Shown here one piece after another: positions 1-12,056 of a DNA stretch of 64,000 nt. Location: assembly GCA_019009955.1 (NCBI GenBank), contig CM032233.1, forward strand, positions 19,392,501-19,456,500. The letters are read 5' to 3'. Both the position numbers and the translations under genes were made by a program. The stretch is from Riptortus pedestris. Lineage: Eukaryota; Arthropoda; Insecta; Hemiptera; Alydidae. The notes under the pieces were generated by a model. That model was not told the DNA's origin and made no database searches. It saw only the letters and a program-made list of their open reading frames with translations. Within the stretch, counting starts at the first letter, position 1. The number at the start of each line of letters is the position of its first letter.

Positions 1-927
1 TAAATAAAATATCCATTGAAATTGGAACTTTTATTTTTTTATTGAAAGTTCATAACCATACTGACAATGAGAGTGTGGGGAATCATCAACTAACAGCACT
101 CCAACCATATTCTCAAAAATGTATGGTATACTTTTATATCAGTTCAAAATTTGGAATTATTATAGATATTTCTTAGTCTGAACATATATATCTTGAATTA
201 TCTTTATGACTATCTTTAAGTATTTTTTATTTTCTCATGATCTATAACATTGCACAGAGAGTAACTAACAGAACTGAAGAGGAAAGACGCCAAAAAAACT
301 TTGCTATTAAAACAAAGTCAGAATTTCTGATTTTATTTTATTATTTTTATGATTAGTAGTCCTGCACACTTGTATTTGGGTACTATGTTTCAATGTGTAT
401 GACTACCAAATGTGTAAAAAGTGTCAAATGATTAATAAAAGTAAAATTGCAATAATTCAAAAACCATTGTTGATCTTTTCGTGATTTGTGTAAGAGTCCA
501 GATTTAGCATTTCTGTTGTTAAATCCACTAAGGTAGTAAGAAATATATTTTAAAAGGGTATGAAATAAATTTAGTTTTTAATCACTTTTCATATAAGTAT
601 TTCTTAATATTTCTATCTTACTTACCAAGGTTTTTATATCTCATTTTTTAAATTTAAGTTATCTCTTATGAGATTGCATCGGTTTTTCTAAAGTGATTAG
701 CATTTGTTTCTTGTTTTTTAATCGAATACATCCTCAGTCTATAAGAATAATGATATTGAATATGTTGATATGCCTATTTGCCAGATGCTATTATATATCA
801 CTGTTGAGGTTGTAATTCATACATCAATCTTTTTTTTTTTTTTTTGTAATGACTGTAGTTTTGCTTTTGTTTGCTCTATATGTAAATAGTACATCTTACA
901 TTAATGTTATATATTCATTCACACTTA

Positions 928-929
<2 letters not shown>
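1..929. other. Gene-less AT-rich sequence
   Basis: Very AT-rich DNA with a poly-T run near 832-846. No exon, RNA gene or transposon end is recognised. It is probably intron or 5' flank of the RIM-BP gene. Confidence 0.5.

Positions 930-1022
<93 letters not shown>
930..1022. repeat. (AT)n-(GT)n compound microsatellite
   Basis: About 24 AT units (930-978) are followed by a short linker and about 19 GT units (985-1022). Any reading frame across it is a translation artefact of the repeat. Confidence 0.97.
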
Positions 1023-1025
<3 letters not shown>

Positions 1026-4000
1026 TGAATGTTTTAAGAATCATAATATATGCCTCTATTTCCATATTAGAATCACGAAAGTTTTGTTAGCTATTGACGT
1101 TTGGAAGTTGCTCTTTAGACTTTGATGAGCTCCTTAAGACAGCTAACTGCTTCTAATCTATTCAAAAACAGTTTGCCTGTTTCTGCTTGCCATGAGCTTA
1201 TTCATATATAGTTTTATAGCATCTTTGTTTTGTCTGTATTTTTCAGTTTTATATGCCTGTGTTATGGTATAAATCTATGAACATGCAAAAGCTTTAGTTG
1301 CTTAGATTTAAAATTTCTATATTAAAAAAAAAACAAATATTAAAAAATAGCTTGTTGCCCCAAACTATCACTCTGTTTATTTAGTTGAAACTAGGTGTCA
1401 AACCACTCCTTACTTCATAAGAAATCCATAGTTATGACTCAGTGAGCTCAAAGTGGTCTGCAGAAGCTCTAATTAAGTGGTAAATAAATTTAAATGATGA
1501 ATAAATAATATAGTGCATCTACTACTAAAGAATTACTTCTCTGTGTTGCAAGTTTAATAGTTTAGTAACATATTTAAAAATGATCAAGACCTGATTTGTA
1601 AAACTGAAATTTAAATTATTTCTACTATTAAAATATTACTTTAGAGTAATTTGTATTTATTTTCAACTAATTGATTTAATTACTTGCATATTTACAATTT
1701 TTAAAGATTATTTAATCACTAAAGCTACTATAGCTCCTTTTGTATTCGTTTCGGTCTACAGCTAGGTCTTACTAATTTTGGATTTCTTATCTTTGTAAGT
1801 ACTCTTCCAGGTTATTTGTCCATCTCTGCCAGTGTCTACTTTCTCATCTTACTTCTTCCTGTGAACCACGTACCTAATAAATTTCAAATTTTCTTGGCAG
1901 TCTGCAAAGATTGCCCTCAGAATGGTCCACCACTTCAGAATGTGTTTCTGAAAATAATATCAAGCTTTCAAGAAAATGTCATTACTCATTAAAGAACTTT
2001 ATTGCTCTTGATTCTCAACTGTTCTTTGCTTTCTCTTCGTAATAATCATAGTTCTTCTGATTTTCATGGCAATGACCCTTGATTCACTACCTTAGACAAC
2101 AAACTTACCATTCTGATAACTTGTTTAAAGGAAAGGAAACATGCAGACATATTTTAAAGTATTTAACCTGAGATTGATAGAAAATAAAATCTATTTTTAT
2201 TATATTTTTCAATATTACAAACATTATGAGAATAGAGAATATAATTGAAACCAATTTTGATTTTCCTGTTTTCTATGATACACTGAGTAATCCAATTACC
2301 AGTGGTAATAGTGAACCAGGTGTCTGATGTAACATTTCTTGTTGTTTATTTGACTGAATCGGTAGGCTTTTTGTACATAGTATATACCTACAGGAATACC
2401 ATTAGGAACAAAACATTTAAGATCATATGCATTTAGGACATACAATTAGAAATATCGAACATCACTACCACTTTTAGACTGAATTTTGATGAATTTGGAA
2501 GAACATCTACCATACAAGGCAACTAATTGTTTCTCAATTGCTACATAACTACTAGGCTTATAATGATTCTATCAGTTATCAGTTATAATATTCCTAATAG
2601 AGATAATAAGGGATGTCAATTTTTAAAAATTTAGACTATCCTTCCCCCATTTCCAGGTGGAATTACCCATATAACCTGAGGCAGTTGACGATAAATTTCA
2701 ATTTTTTGACAGAGGATTTATTTTTGAGAAAAAAGTTGTATCACATGGCAAATGCTTATTCTTTAACTCAGCTATCTTGAAAGAATTTCAACAATAGGCT
2801 CACCTAGAACTAATTTTTGGCAGCTCCTTAATTGTTAAGTATTTGACTTTCTAATTTCTGATTCTATGTTTAGAAGAATTCCATCTAAAATTTTTGAGAG
2901 AGAAAAGGCCATAGGATCTAAAAATATTTTTTGAATTGAAGTAGATTCAGGACTGAAGTACTAAAGTTTTGGTTGTAACACTTCCTGCTTTGTTGTGAGC
3001 TTACTTTCCCTTTCAAACTAGTTTTTACCAACCAACAATTCTTTTGCGGAACACTAGTATCAAATTGTTATTGAATTTGGTAATTTTTATTTTACTTATT
3101 AGGAGGCTTTTCTTCATTACATTCGATGATCTCCTTCAATCTTTTTATTATACTTTCTTCTATATTTTCTTCAATGAGAGTCAAGCCTGCAATATGTTCT
3201 TTTGATTTGGTTCCTTCATTATAAATGAAAGTTTTGTAAACATTATTATCTTCAGTCTTGGAATTAACCCTTTTTTTATCTGACAATGCATAGTGCTTCT
3301 TCAAGATCAGTACTGTCATTAATATTTGTTTTGTTTTTCTTCATAGCTTATAAAACTTAATAATTTGAAGAAGTTTCACTAAACTAAAAAGAAAAACAAA
3401 ATTAGCTCTTATTTTCAAAGTGTAAGTTTCTTTGATTTCCTAATAGCTAAACATATATGAATAGTGTGAGTAACTTTGATTTATTAACAGTTAATTTATA
3501 CTAGTAGCATGAGTAATTTTAATAATTTTAGTATATTTAGATGCTCAACTACAGACTATCCCTTCAAAAGTTATTTCACCAAATCACATGTGTGACTAAA
3601 TACTGGGTGTGGGGGGGGGGCTCTGATGTAGCACTGGCGAGTCCCCTGAACTTGCATTACCATTCTAAGGTTAAGGCTAATAACTTGGAATGTTAAATAT
3701 ATTGTTCTTGTAAAGTTAACTCTCACTTGATGATGGCCATATAACCAGTGGGGACCAGTGTCCACAGACTATAATATTCATCTGTAAATTCTTACGTAGT
3801 GTTTGGCAAAATTGGAAAATGGAAAATTATTTGTTTCATGTATTACTGACACCAATACCAGGTCTATTTAGGTAACCTGTCCTCTTTAATCTGTTGTAAT
3901 TTATTTGCATTCAAATACAGAACAGGATCAAAAATCAGAGTATGATAGACCAAAAATAAATAGGAACCTAGTAGCCTGAAGCAAATCTTAAGTATTTGGA

Positions 4001-5869
4001 AGGATGACTGGAGGGATTTTCTTGTAGAATTCATGTCATGTCACTGGCAATGTTACAGGACCTCTCATCAACAAAGAAATAATAGATATTTTCCTCCTAC
4101 ATAATGCTTTATTTCCTAGTCAGTTTCAGAAATTTTTAAGACATTTTCAGGCTCTATTTAGTGTAACAATAAAAAATATCATAAGTTTAAATGATAATCT
4201 ATCTACCTTAAGCCACACAAGCTAAAAATAAAATATTTTAATAAACATTTAGAAAAGTTAACAAATCAGAGTCAAACCTAAGGTTTTAATTAGGGACTCA
4301 TTTACTAATTTATTTAAGAATCATTTACCGTTCATTTGCCGGTAAAAGTTACAGAAAATAGATCTTTTTAAGGCGTCTCTTGAAGAAATATTTTAAATTC
4401 TAATTGGGGTCTCACATTTGGCAAAATGAGAGTTCAACTTCGTTTCCATCATAACTGTTCTAACCTCAACATATCTGCAAAAAGGGAGATTTCTTACTCT
4501 TTCATTCTCCTTATTACATATGTCTCCTGAATAATCATTTGCTCTGCCATCACAAATAGTGTTCATTTCCTTAATTTCTGGTGAGCCATATTAGTAATGA
4601 TTGCTGTGTTTAAAAAATAAATAAATAGAATTCGGTCTTTTTTTATCTACACTGAAGATCCTCGATTATACGGGCTATGTATAATATATTTAAAAAAATA
4701 TGTATTATGCCTATTGTTGTATACTATGACTGTAATTGTCTTAAATAAAAATGAATTTATGAATGAGGAAATAAATAAATTTTAAAGCTACATTTTCGAT
4801 TTAAAATAAGGTGGAACTATCATAACAGGGAAGATTAAACATTTAGCACTACTACTCACACAGTCAATTTGTTTTATTTTAATTCCTTCCCATGTATACA
4901 TACAAGCAGCTTTTTATAAGGTGTAGCCTTGACCCAACCTGACATACTTAGCCTTATCATGGTGTGGTATGTACATAATCATGCAATCATAATTTCTAGC
5001 TAAATGATAAACTCTTTGAGATGGATGTCCTCCCAATGGAATTAGCTCACTCTCCTTATTTCCTCAGCTATGAAATGGTTATGGTGGGAAAGGACCATGA
5101 TGAGGGAGAGGATGAATGTTTGATGTCTGCAGAAAATATTTCGACTTGGCATAGCCAAAAAAATTGTAATTAAAAATTATAAATTATTAAATAGGAACCT
5201 GCTCTTTAGCATTCTATGCTAAGAAGATACAGAATGTCCGCTCATGAATTTCACATAACATACAAGCATGGAGCGCAGGCAGAATTTGTGAGGGTAGAAG
5301 AGATATCTCTGAACAAAGTGCACTTGATCTGGCAATCAATGAAATGAAAGCTAGTTGATATACTATCACTTCTATGAATAACAAAATAAAATATAAAAAA
5401 TAACTTTATACAGAATAATAATCTTAATTACAAAAATTATAAAAAGCATCTCCCAGTTCAATTATCCAAGGGAGCTATAACTTAAATTTACTTTTCAACA
5501 TCCCAGCAGCTGGTAATTGAGAAGATTTCTCTGGTTAAAGTGTTGGAACGTTTTACCTTTAAAAAAAGCCTTACAATTTCAAACCAAACTTTAGTAGTTG
5601 GTATGCAGGTGGTTGATCTTTTTCTTAACAAACACATGTTTTAGTTAAAGAACATATTTAATGCTGTAATTTATTAGTTAACCTGATTTATCTCCAACCT
5701 CCTAATTATTTGAAGAAAAAAAAACAATTTAACAAAGATAATCTGAAAGTTAAAACAACTAGTTTGTGAAAAGAGAATATTTATAAAATCATTGAGCAAT
5801 GAACAAGAAAATAAACCATATTGCATTGGAAAAGAAAGTATAAATGTACCTTAAAAATACTGATTTAGT
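1023..5869. other. Gene-less AT-rich sequence
   Basis: No supported gene. A 12-nt poly-G tract lies near 3610. A 75-codon minus-strand open frame near 3092-3319 is not similar to anything I recognise. The rest is AT-rich and featureless to inspection, and is probably intronic. Confidence 0.45.
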
Positions 5870-6230
5870 GGTAGTTAGGGGGTGGTTTAGTCAAATTTGT
5901 GAAGTAGTGGGTGGGGGGATTATTTCAATAGAAAGGAACTCAGTCACACAAGTACTGCATGAACTAAGTATATTTCCCATGTTTTGGAATGATATACTGA
6001 TTGTGTCATCTCAAATTTGATTCTCTGTTTCTCCTGTAATAAGAACCTTATGTAAAGAGGACTATGGTTAATGATACAGTTGCTTTAATTGAAAATTACA
6101 TAACTTTTGTCATCTCCTCGGTAGGATTGATGGACATTTGAAGAAAGTATTCAAAAATCACATAATGAGTACAACCTCAATAGCTGATTTCTCTTAAGAG
6201 AGATTTACTAAAACTAAAGCCCCTAAGTTA
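5870..6230 (+). repeat. R1 interspersed repeat, copy 1
   Basis: Part of an unclassified repeat family named R1 here. Shared blocks include GTCATCTCC-x-GGTAGGATTGA (6111 here; also near 10304 and 31457), the G-rich guide GGGTGGTT/GGGTGGGG, and a phrase GATTTCTCTTAAGAGA near 6184 that recurs in inverted orientation around 49095-49262. No coding capacity or terminal repeats were identified, so class is unknown. Confidence 0.6.
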
Positions 6231-6589
6231 AAAAAAAAATAACAACAAAGACTATAAAACAAACAAATGAACGAATACAAAAAAGAAAGAATTAGCGAAG
6301 CAATGAGGATAAGTAAATTCATTGGCGAGTGTGAGTCTGGGCAAGGATGTTTCTAATGAATTTAAATTTCATAAGCAATCTGAAGGTAGAACTGGTTGGA
6401 TTTGAAAATTGATTGAAATTTGTTTGTATTTAAGATATCTCATTTAAATCTAGACAAACTCCTAGAAATCCTAAACTCCTTCAACTCCTACAATTTTTGA
6501 AATTGAAATAAATGAAAATCATCAATATACAAAGAAATAAAAGAACAATTGTCATGGGAATGTGGTACTATGTTTCTTACTTAGAAACA

Positions 6590-7526
6590 TTACTTATAAA
6601 ACAACAAAATGTCACCATTATATTACTGACTCCTAATTGAACCTACTTATTCTGTTTTGTTTTTTTCATCAGACTTATACCTCTGAAACTAAATATCACC
6701 ATTAACCTTATCCAATGAGTGTAGGATATCTCCCATTTACAATTCCATTCCCATAAAATATAAAAATTGCCCAAATTCTTTCCAAAAACTAATATCACCA
6801 GTTTAATGATACACTAATAAATAATGTTAAAAATTAAGCAAGACAAAAAAATCAAAGAAGGATCTCATCACCAGTTATTTACTCGCAAACAATCCACAAA
6901 TACATCACTAAGGAATCAGGAAAACTTTAAACAACATTTTAAAACCTACAACTTCAAACCACTAACCATTAAAAGGATCAAATACTATATACAAATCTCA
7001 AAGACCTTCTTCCTCATAAATAACTTCCCACTTCATTTATTTGGCACCCTGCTTGACAACTAGTTTCAACACAGTTCACATAGATTAGAATAACATCTAA
7101 AGTACTCACTTTACCAACAGAGACATACAATTATAAATTATTACAAACACAGCTCAACACTCACAAAGCAAGCCATCATACATTTGATTTTTCCAAAACT
7201 TCTATAAAATAAATTGAACATAATTATTACCGATGATTCTTTTTTATAACAATATACATGGTGTCAACCACAACAGCATAAATTATATAATACATAAAAA
7301 AAATGTTTGTTATACAAATAGATTTAAATCAATAATAACTTCCGAGGTGTTTCCCCATCCATTAATTTGTCCACCTGCCAGAGTGTCCAAACTCCTTAAT
7401 CACAATGAAAGTTACACAAGGCAGCATTTCTCCAATCAAATCTGGTTGATATAAACCTTTAATTTTTTTTCTGGGTATGTTAAATTCAAATACGTGCTAA
7501 AGTGCCTGGCTTTGCTCAGGATATTT
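6590..7526. other. G-poor, A/C-rich stretch without genes
   Basis: The + strand is markedly poor in G. Several short open frames occur because of composition. No family similarity, splice-flanked exon or RNA gene is seen. Confidence 0.4.
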
Positions 7527-7582
7527 TTAACCCTTTCCTTGCGCAAAGCCACTATAGTGGCTTTGTGCAAGGAAAGGGTTAA
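7527..7582. mobile_element. TTAA-flanked 48-bp palindromic micro-MITE, copy 1
   Basis: TTAA at 7527-7530 and 7579-7582 bracket a 48-bp sequence that is an inverted repeat of itself: CCCTTTCCTTGCGCAAAGCC then ACTA, followed by its reverse complement with one mismatch. There is no spacer. TTAA target duplication and CCC-starting termini are what piggyBac transposases use. A piggyBac-derived origin is inferred, and the element is too short to carry any gene. As RNA it would form a 24-bp hairpin. Confidence 0.65.
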
Positions 7583-9123
7583 AGGTTGAATAATGAGTAT
7601 GTATTACAGTCATTGCATCTCTGAGGGCTCCTACTCAGGGAGTACAATTACATTATGATTCATCTTTACATCACTCAGGAAACTGAGGATATTTTCACTT
7701 TTGTAGAGCTCCTGTTTAGCTAAACCTAAATTTTTTTTCTAAACATTGTTAAATTAAAGAATTAACAACTTTTCTTCATTTCTTGAAAGACTAATAAGAA
7801 AGGAAAAATCTTGATTTTTAATTTCAAACCTCACTTACAACTCCCACTCCACTTCATTTTAATATGATTCTACTAATTAAAAACCCTTGGATTTTATAAA
7901 ACAATTCTTCAAACTTTCATCATACTCAGGTGAATAATATAGGATTAAAAAAAAAAAAAACACCATTGTTTTTCCTTTCCTACACTGCTCCATTTGTTTT
8001 TCAGATTAAAAAATTGCCAAGTTCCCAATATCTTCCTACTACTTACTCTCTTTTTGTTATGTCATTAATTATTTTCTGAATAAGATATTCTTATTTAGTT
8101 ATGACATTGTCAAAGGTGTAATATTTTCATCGTATTTCTTTATCCAAATTTAGCCAAACTTGAACCTCTTATCCTATCTTAAATTAGAAAATTGTATTGC
8201 AGTAACATGAAAACTTATAATATGATAAACATTAATGAATCTTGTAGCTTTAATATTAAAGTCACAAAAATTGAAAACCTCTTTGATGAATGATTTTGAA
8301 TTCATCAAACTTACTCGAATAACCTTGTATCAATTTTCAAAGGGGGATAAGAGAAACAGAAGGCACAAAATATGTCTAACATCTCGTTTCTTGTTGATTT
8401 GTTGTATTATCATAACTGACTTCCTTAAATGTTTATAAATTCATTAAAAATACTGACTTTTTCTTAAATGGTACAAGTTTATTTGCTTAAAATAACTCCA
8501 ACTAAACAATGTACTTTATGCTCATTTCCAGTCAATTATGCAAATGCAATAATTTTATTCAGATATGTCTCTTAATTATATTAATTAATATCCCTTTTTT
8601 TTGGAAAGTAGTAGGCTATTTGCTCCAACAGTCCTACTTTTTTGTAATTTGCTAATTTTCTTCGGCTCTTCAGTCATTTTTGTCAAGTGTTTAATGCAAA
8701 TTTGGTTAGATTTAGCTTTGTTAGACAATTCTGACCAAGATGTTTAATTAGCACATTTCAAACACGTCAGACTGCTAGAGTAGACACACAGGAGACTACT
8801 TTTAAACAAAACTCTTTCCCAGCGATGTGGCTTAATAAATATCAATTTTTAAAACTTAATTTAAATTATTTGCATGAGTGTGTGTGAACTCATATTTTGC
8901 CAATCAATGGCAGGCCCCACTTGTGATTGAAGTTAACCAATGTAGCATCAGCATTCGTTGCTCTGGTAACGTAATGAACATTGTCATGGCAAAAGATCCA
9001 ACTAGTTTTAAATGGTTGTTTTTGTAGTCTTATTTTTGATTATGTAGTGCCAACAACAAAATACTGAGTTATACTAAATTGATTTATTTTCATTCAAGTT
9101 TATATGCTTCTTTTCTTATAAGT
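7583..9123. other. Gene-less AT-rich sequence
   Basis: No exon, RNA or transposon end recognised. It holds only short A/T runs and chance open frames. Confidence 0.4.
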
Positions 9124-9179
9124 TTAACCATTTCCTTGCGCAAAGCCACTATAGTGGCTTTGCACAAGGAAAGGGTTAA
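9124..9179. mobile_element. TTAA-flanked 48-bp palindromic micro-MITE, copy 2
   Basis: It has the same length and layout as the copy at 7527-7582, 1.6 kb away: TTAA at 9124-9127 and 9176-9179 around a 48-bp palindrome centred on GCCACTATAGTGGC. It differs from copy 1 at a few positions (CCATTT instead of CCCTTT; TTGCACAAGG instead of TTGTGCAAGG). Independent flanks show that it is a separate insertion and not a tandem duplication. Confidence 0.65.
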
Positions 9180-9271
9180 ATATGCATATTTTCCAATTAA
9201 CAAAAGAATGTTAAACCAGTATCCCTTAAACTATCACAAAACTAAGACAGTTGCAATTATCATTTATCTCT

Positions 9272-9273
<2 letters not shown>

Positions 9274-9332
<59 letters not shown>
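9274..9332. repeat. (AT)n microsatellite
   Basis: About 29 uninterrupted AT/TA units; open frames on both strands here are YIYI artefacts. Confidence 0.97.
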
Positions 9333-9336
<4 letters not shown>

Positions 9337-9439
9337 CTAGTTGGAAAATACTGAATTTCGGTTTTTGTGTGTTTCTTTGTTGGAAAGGAGTCCATTGACT
9401 TTGATTTTTTAAAGATTCATTGTTTATTAGAAAAAGTCT

Positions 9440-10350
9440 GTCATGCGGGGGCTGCATAAATTAAGTAGATTTCCCACATGCTGATATGACACACTGGTGA
9501 TCTCATCTCACAACCTATTCTCTATTTTTGTGCAAAAAACCAATGATTAGAATAGGAAGTTTAATGAAAGCCAAAAACAAGAAAGGATGAGCAACTCACT
9601 TAAAATTTGAGTTACAAAAAAAAAATTGAACGATAATTGTATACCATCAATAGTTTAACAGGATTGGTTTTAAAACATTTTCCGTTCCAACTCATAATAA
9701 CAGAGATATTTTGAATTTTTGAATCTCCCCACTATTCCAGATCCAATTTCAGTCAATAACAAATATGATCTTTAGTGTTGACTGAAACAGTTAAATATTG
9801 AGTATGGTATAGATTAAAAAACATTTCTGAGACAAGAACGTAAAATTTTAATTGATGGCATCATCACAATGAATTTGTCCATATATTTAACAACATTTGG
9901 TATTTTAACTTAGAATAAAGTAGTTCATGATATAACAGATTATTATTAATATGGCATGAGTAGGAGTGGGGGTTTACTGAAGACAGAAAAAAAATACTCT
10001 CTGTTAATATTCATGGTAGAGAAAATATGTATATAACAACATATACAGGTAATAAAACTTGCAATAAGATTAGTTCTACACAATTTTTCGGTCCAACTTA
10101 TAACAAGAGTGATATTTAAAATTTTTGAAATTCTCTCTAATCCCCCCCTCCCCAGTCTGATTTTAGCTGTTAAAGAACTTCATTTTTAGTTTTGCATGAA
10201 ATGCTTACATATCGAGTTTGGTAGTGATTAAACAAAAATTGTGACCGCTAGAGCTATCACACAATATATAATTTACATAATTTAGAACTGAACTCATTTT
10301 TGTCATCTCCTAGGTAGGATTGACTGATATTTAAGGAACTTTTGAGGAAA
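9440..10350 (+). repeat. R1 interspersed repeat, copies 2 and 3 in tandem
   Basis: Two related segments lie head to tail (about 9440-9830 and 9950-10350). Both contain a block near 9655/10080 (CATTTTCCGTTCCAACTCAT versus AATTTTTCGGTCCAACTTAT), followed by a cytosine-rich block and TTTTAG-rich sequence, and end with the TTGGTAGTGATTAAAC-like phrase. The second ends with the GTCATCTCCTAGGTAGGATT block shared with the copies at 5870 and 31080. No coding sequence. Confidence 0.6.
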
Positions 10351-10373
10351 ATCGTGTCATGAGTGGGGAGGGG

Positions 10374-10659
<286 letters not shown>

Positions 10660-10689
10660 ATAGTATTTTTAAATTCAGCCAACCGTGGG

Positions 10690-12026
10690 TGCAATTTATC
10701 TGGAAATTGGGGGTAATAGAAAATAATTAATCAAATGTAAAACTTTCTTTTTATTCTGATTCACATTATAGATATTTGAGATACAAAATTATTTGGTTTT
10801 ATGGTTTTTATTATGGCACAATTTTATCTGTAAATTATTTAGATTCATGATTTTGTATTGATTGATTTCAGTAAACAATAATTGACTATGAAATATACAG
10901 TTTATCGTCCTTATTTAGCGTGTATCTATAAGATACCACCTAGAAATAAAAATACATTAAAAATAATTCTTTGTTTAAAAGAAAAACATCACAATTATAA
11001 TCTCATGATTAGAGTTGAAGAAGGAAAGATGCACTTACTGAAAGTAATTAAAGTCACAATCAAGCACATTTATTTATAAGGAACAGAATATTTATATAGA
11101 AATTTAAATTAAATAAAAAAATCTTGTACAAACCTCTCAAACATGTTTTTTTTTTTAAATTAGTGTTGACTAAATTAAATAATATAAATTTTCATTAGTC
11201 CTATAATAATGATCAAAACAGTAATAAACAGGATAGTTTGAAAGGTTAATTATTCAAAAACTGATGATGTTAACAGGAATTTATAAACAGATTTTTAAAA
11301 AGATATATAATAAGACTGGGAAGATCATTTAAAGGAACAACATGAAAGTCCTTATGGGAAATGTTCACAGCTTTTATGTATGACCTACTATTTTTCAAAG
11401 TTTTGTAATGATAATTAATCTTAAACTTTGAAGTAACTATCCACTTCTTTTTTTTTTCAATTGGTTGTATTCTCTTTTATCATATTACTAATTATGCACT
11501 TTATTCAGTAGATATGACATTTAAACAGAGGAGAAAAAAACTTTAAGAAACATGTTCTGAATATATTTTGAAAAGTGAGTTTAGGCACCAGATTTCTTGT
11601 TATTATACTTTTTTCTGCCTATAAAAAGTAATCATGCCTCATTTTGTCTTTAACTGAAATGGAAATAGTCAAATCTTTGACTTTAAAATATCCTTTCATT
11701 TAGTGTATCATTTTGTCACCTGCCATTGAATGTCATTGCATTTCTTGAGGATATGAAGTTGTAAGTAGATTAAAGCTAACTTACACATATACGTTCAAAA
11801 TATATGTTTATTTCCTAATCACTATTTCATATTTTGATTTCATGTTATGAAAAAGTCTTATAAATAAAGCTTACTGCCTAGTCTATCTTAAACAAGGACT
11901 TGGATAACTTAATGTTGACTTCCATTTACAATAAAAAAATCAGACGCCAAAGGGTTTTAAAAATGTTGTGATAAATTATACTTTAAAATGTAATTTAGTT
12001 ATTTATTAAAGAACTCCTTCTTTCAG
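10690..12026. other. Gene-less AT-rich sequence
   Basis: Probable intron upstream of the candidate RIM-BP microexon. Nothing recognised apart from the pyrimidine-rich acceptor at its right end. Confidence 0.4.
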
Positions 12027-12056
12027 ATAGAGATCCCGAGATGCTGAATTATGACA
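12027..12056 (+). CDS. Rbp: RIM-BP candidate microexon (30 nt)
   Basis: A 30-nt stretch lies between a pyrimidine-rich acceptor (ctccttctttcag) and a near-consensus donor (gtaagtat). Only one frame is open: it enters in phase 1, reads RDPEMLNYD, and leaves a single A. That A joins the GT that opens the exon at 38423 to give Ser, so the junction reads NYD-S-LPEPPVDI without a shift. A symmetric phase 1/1 exon of 10 codons could be skipped without changing frame, as expected for a neuronal microexon, but skipping is inference. It is separated from the next recognised exon by 26 kb, so other exons in between cannot be excluded. The assignment rests on splice signals and phase, because nine residues are too few for homology. 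Confidence 0.6.

Noticed and set aside
3092..3319. 75-codon minus-strand open frame with normal-looking composition
   Set aside because: No recognised family, no splice context, isolated in AT-rich DNA. It could be chance or a decayed fragment, and nothing supports a gene.
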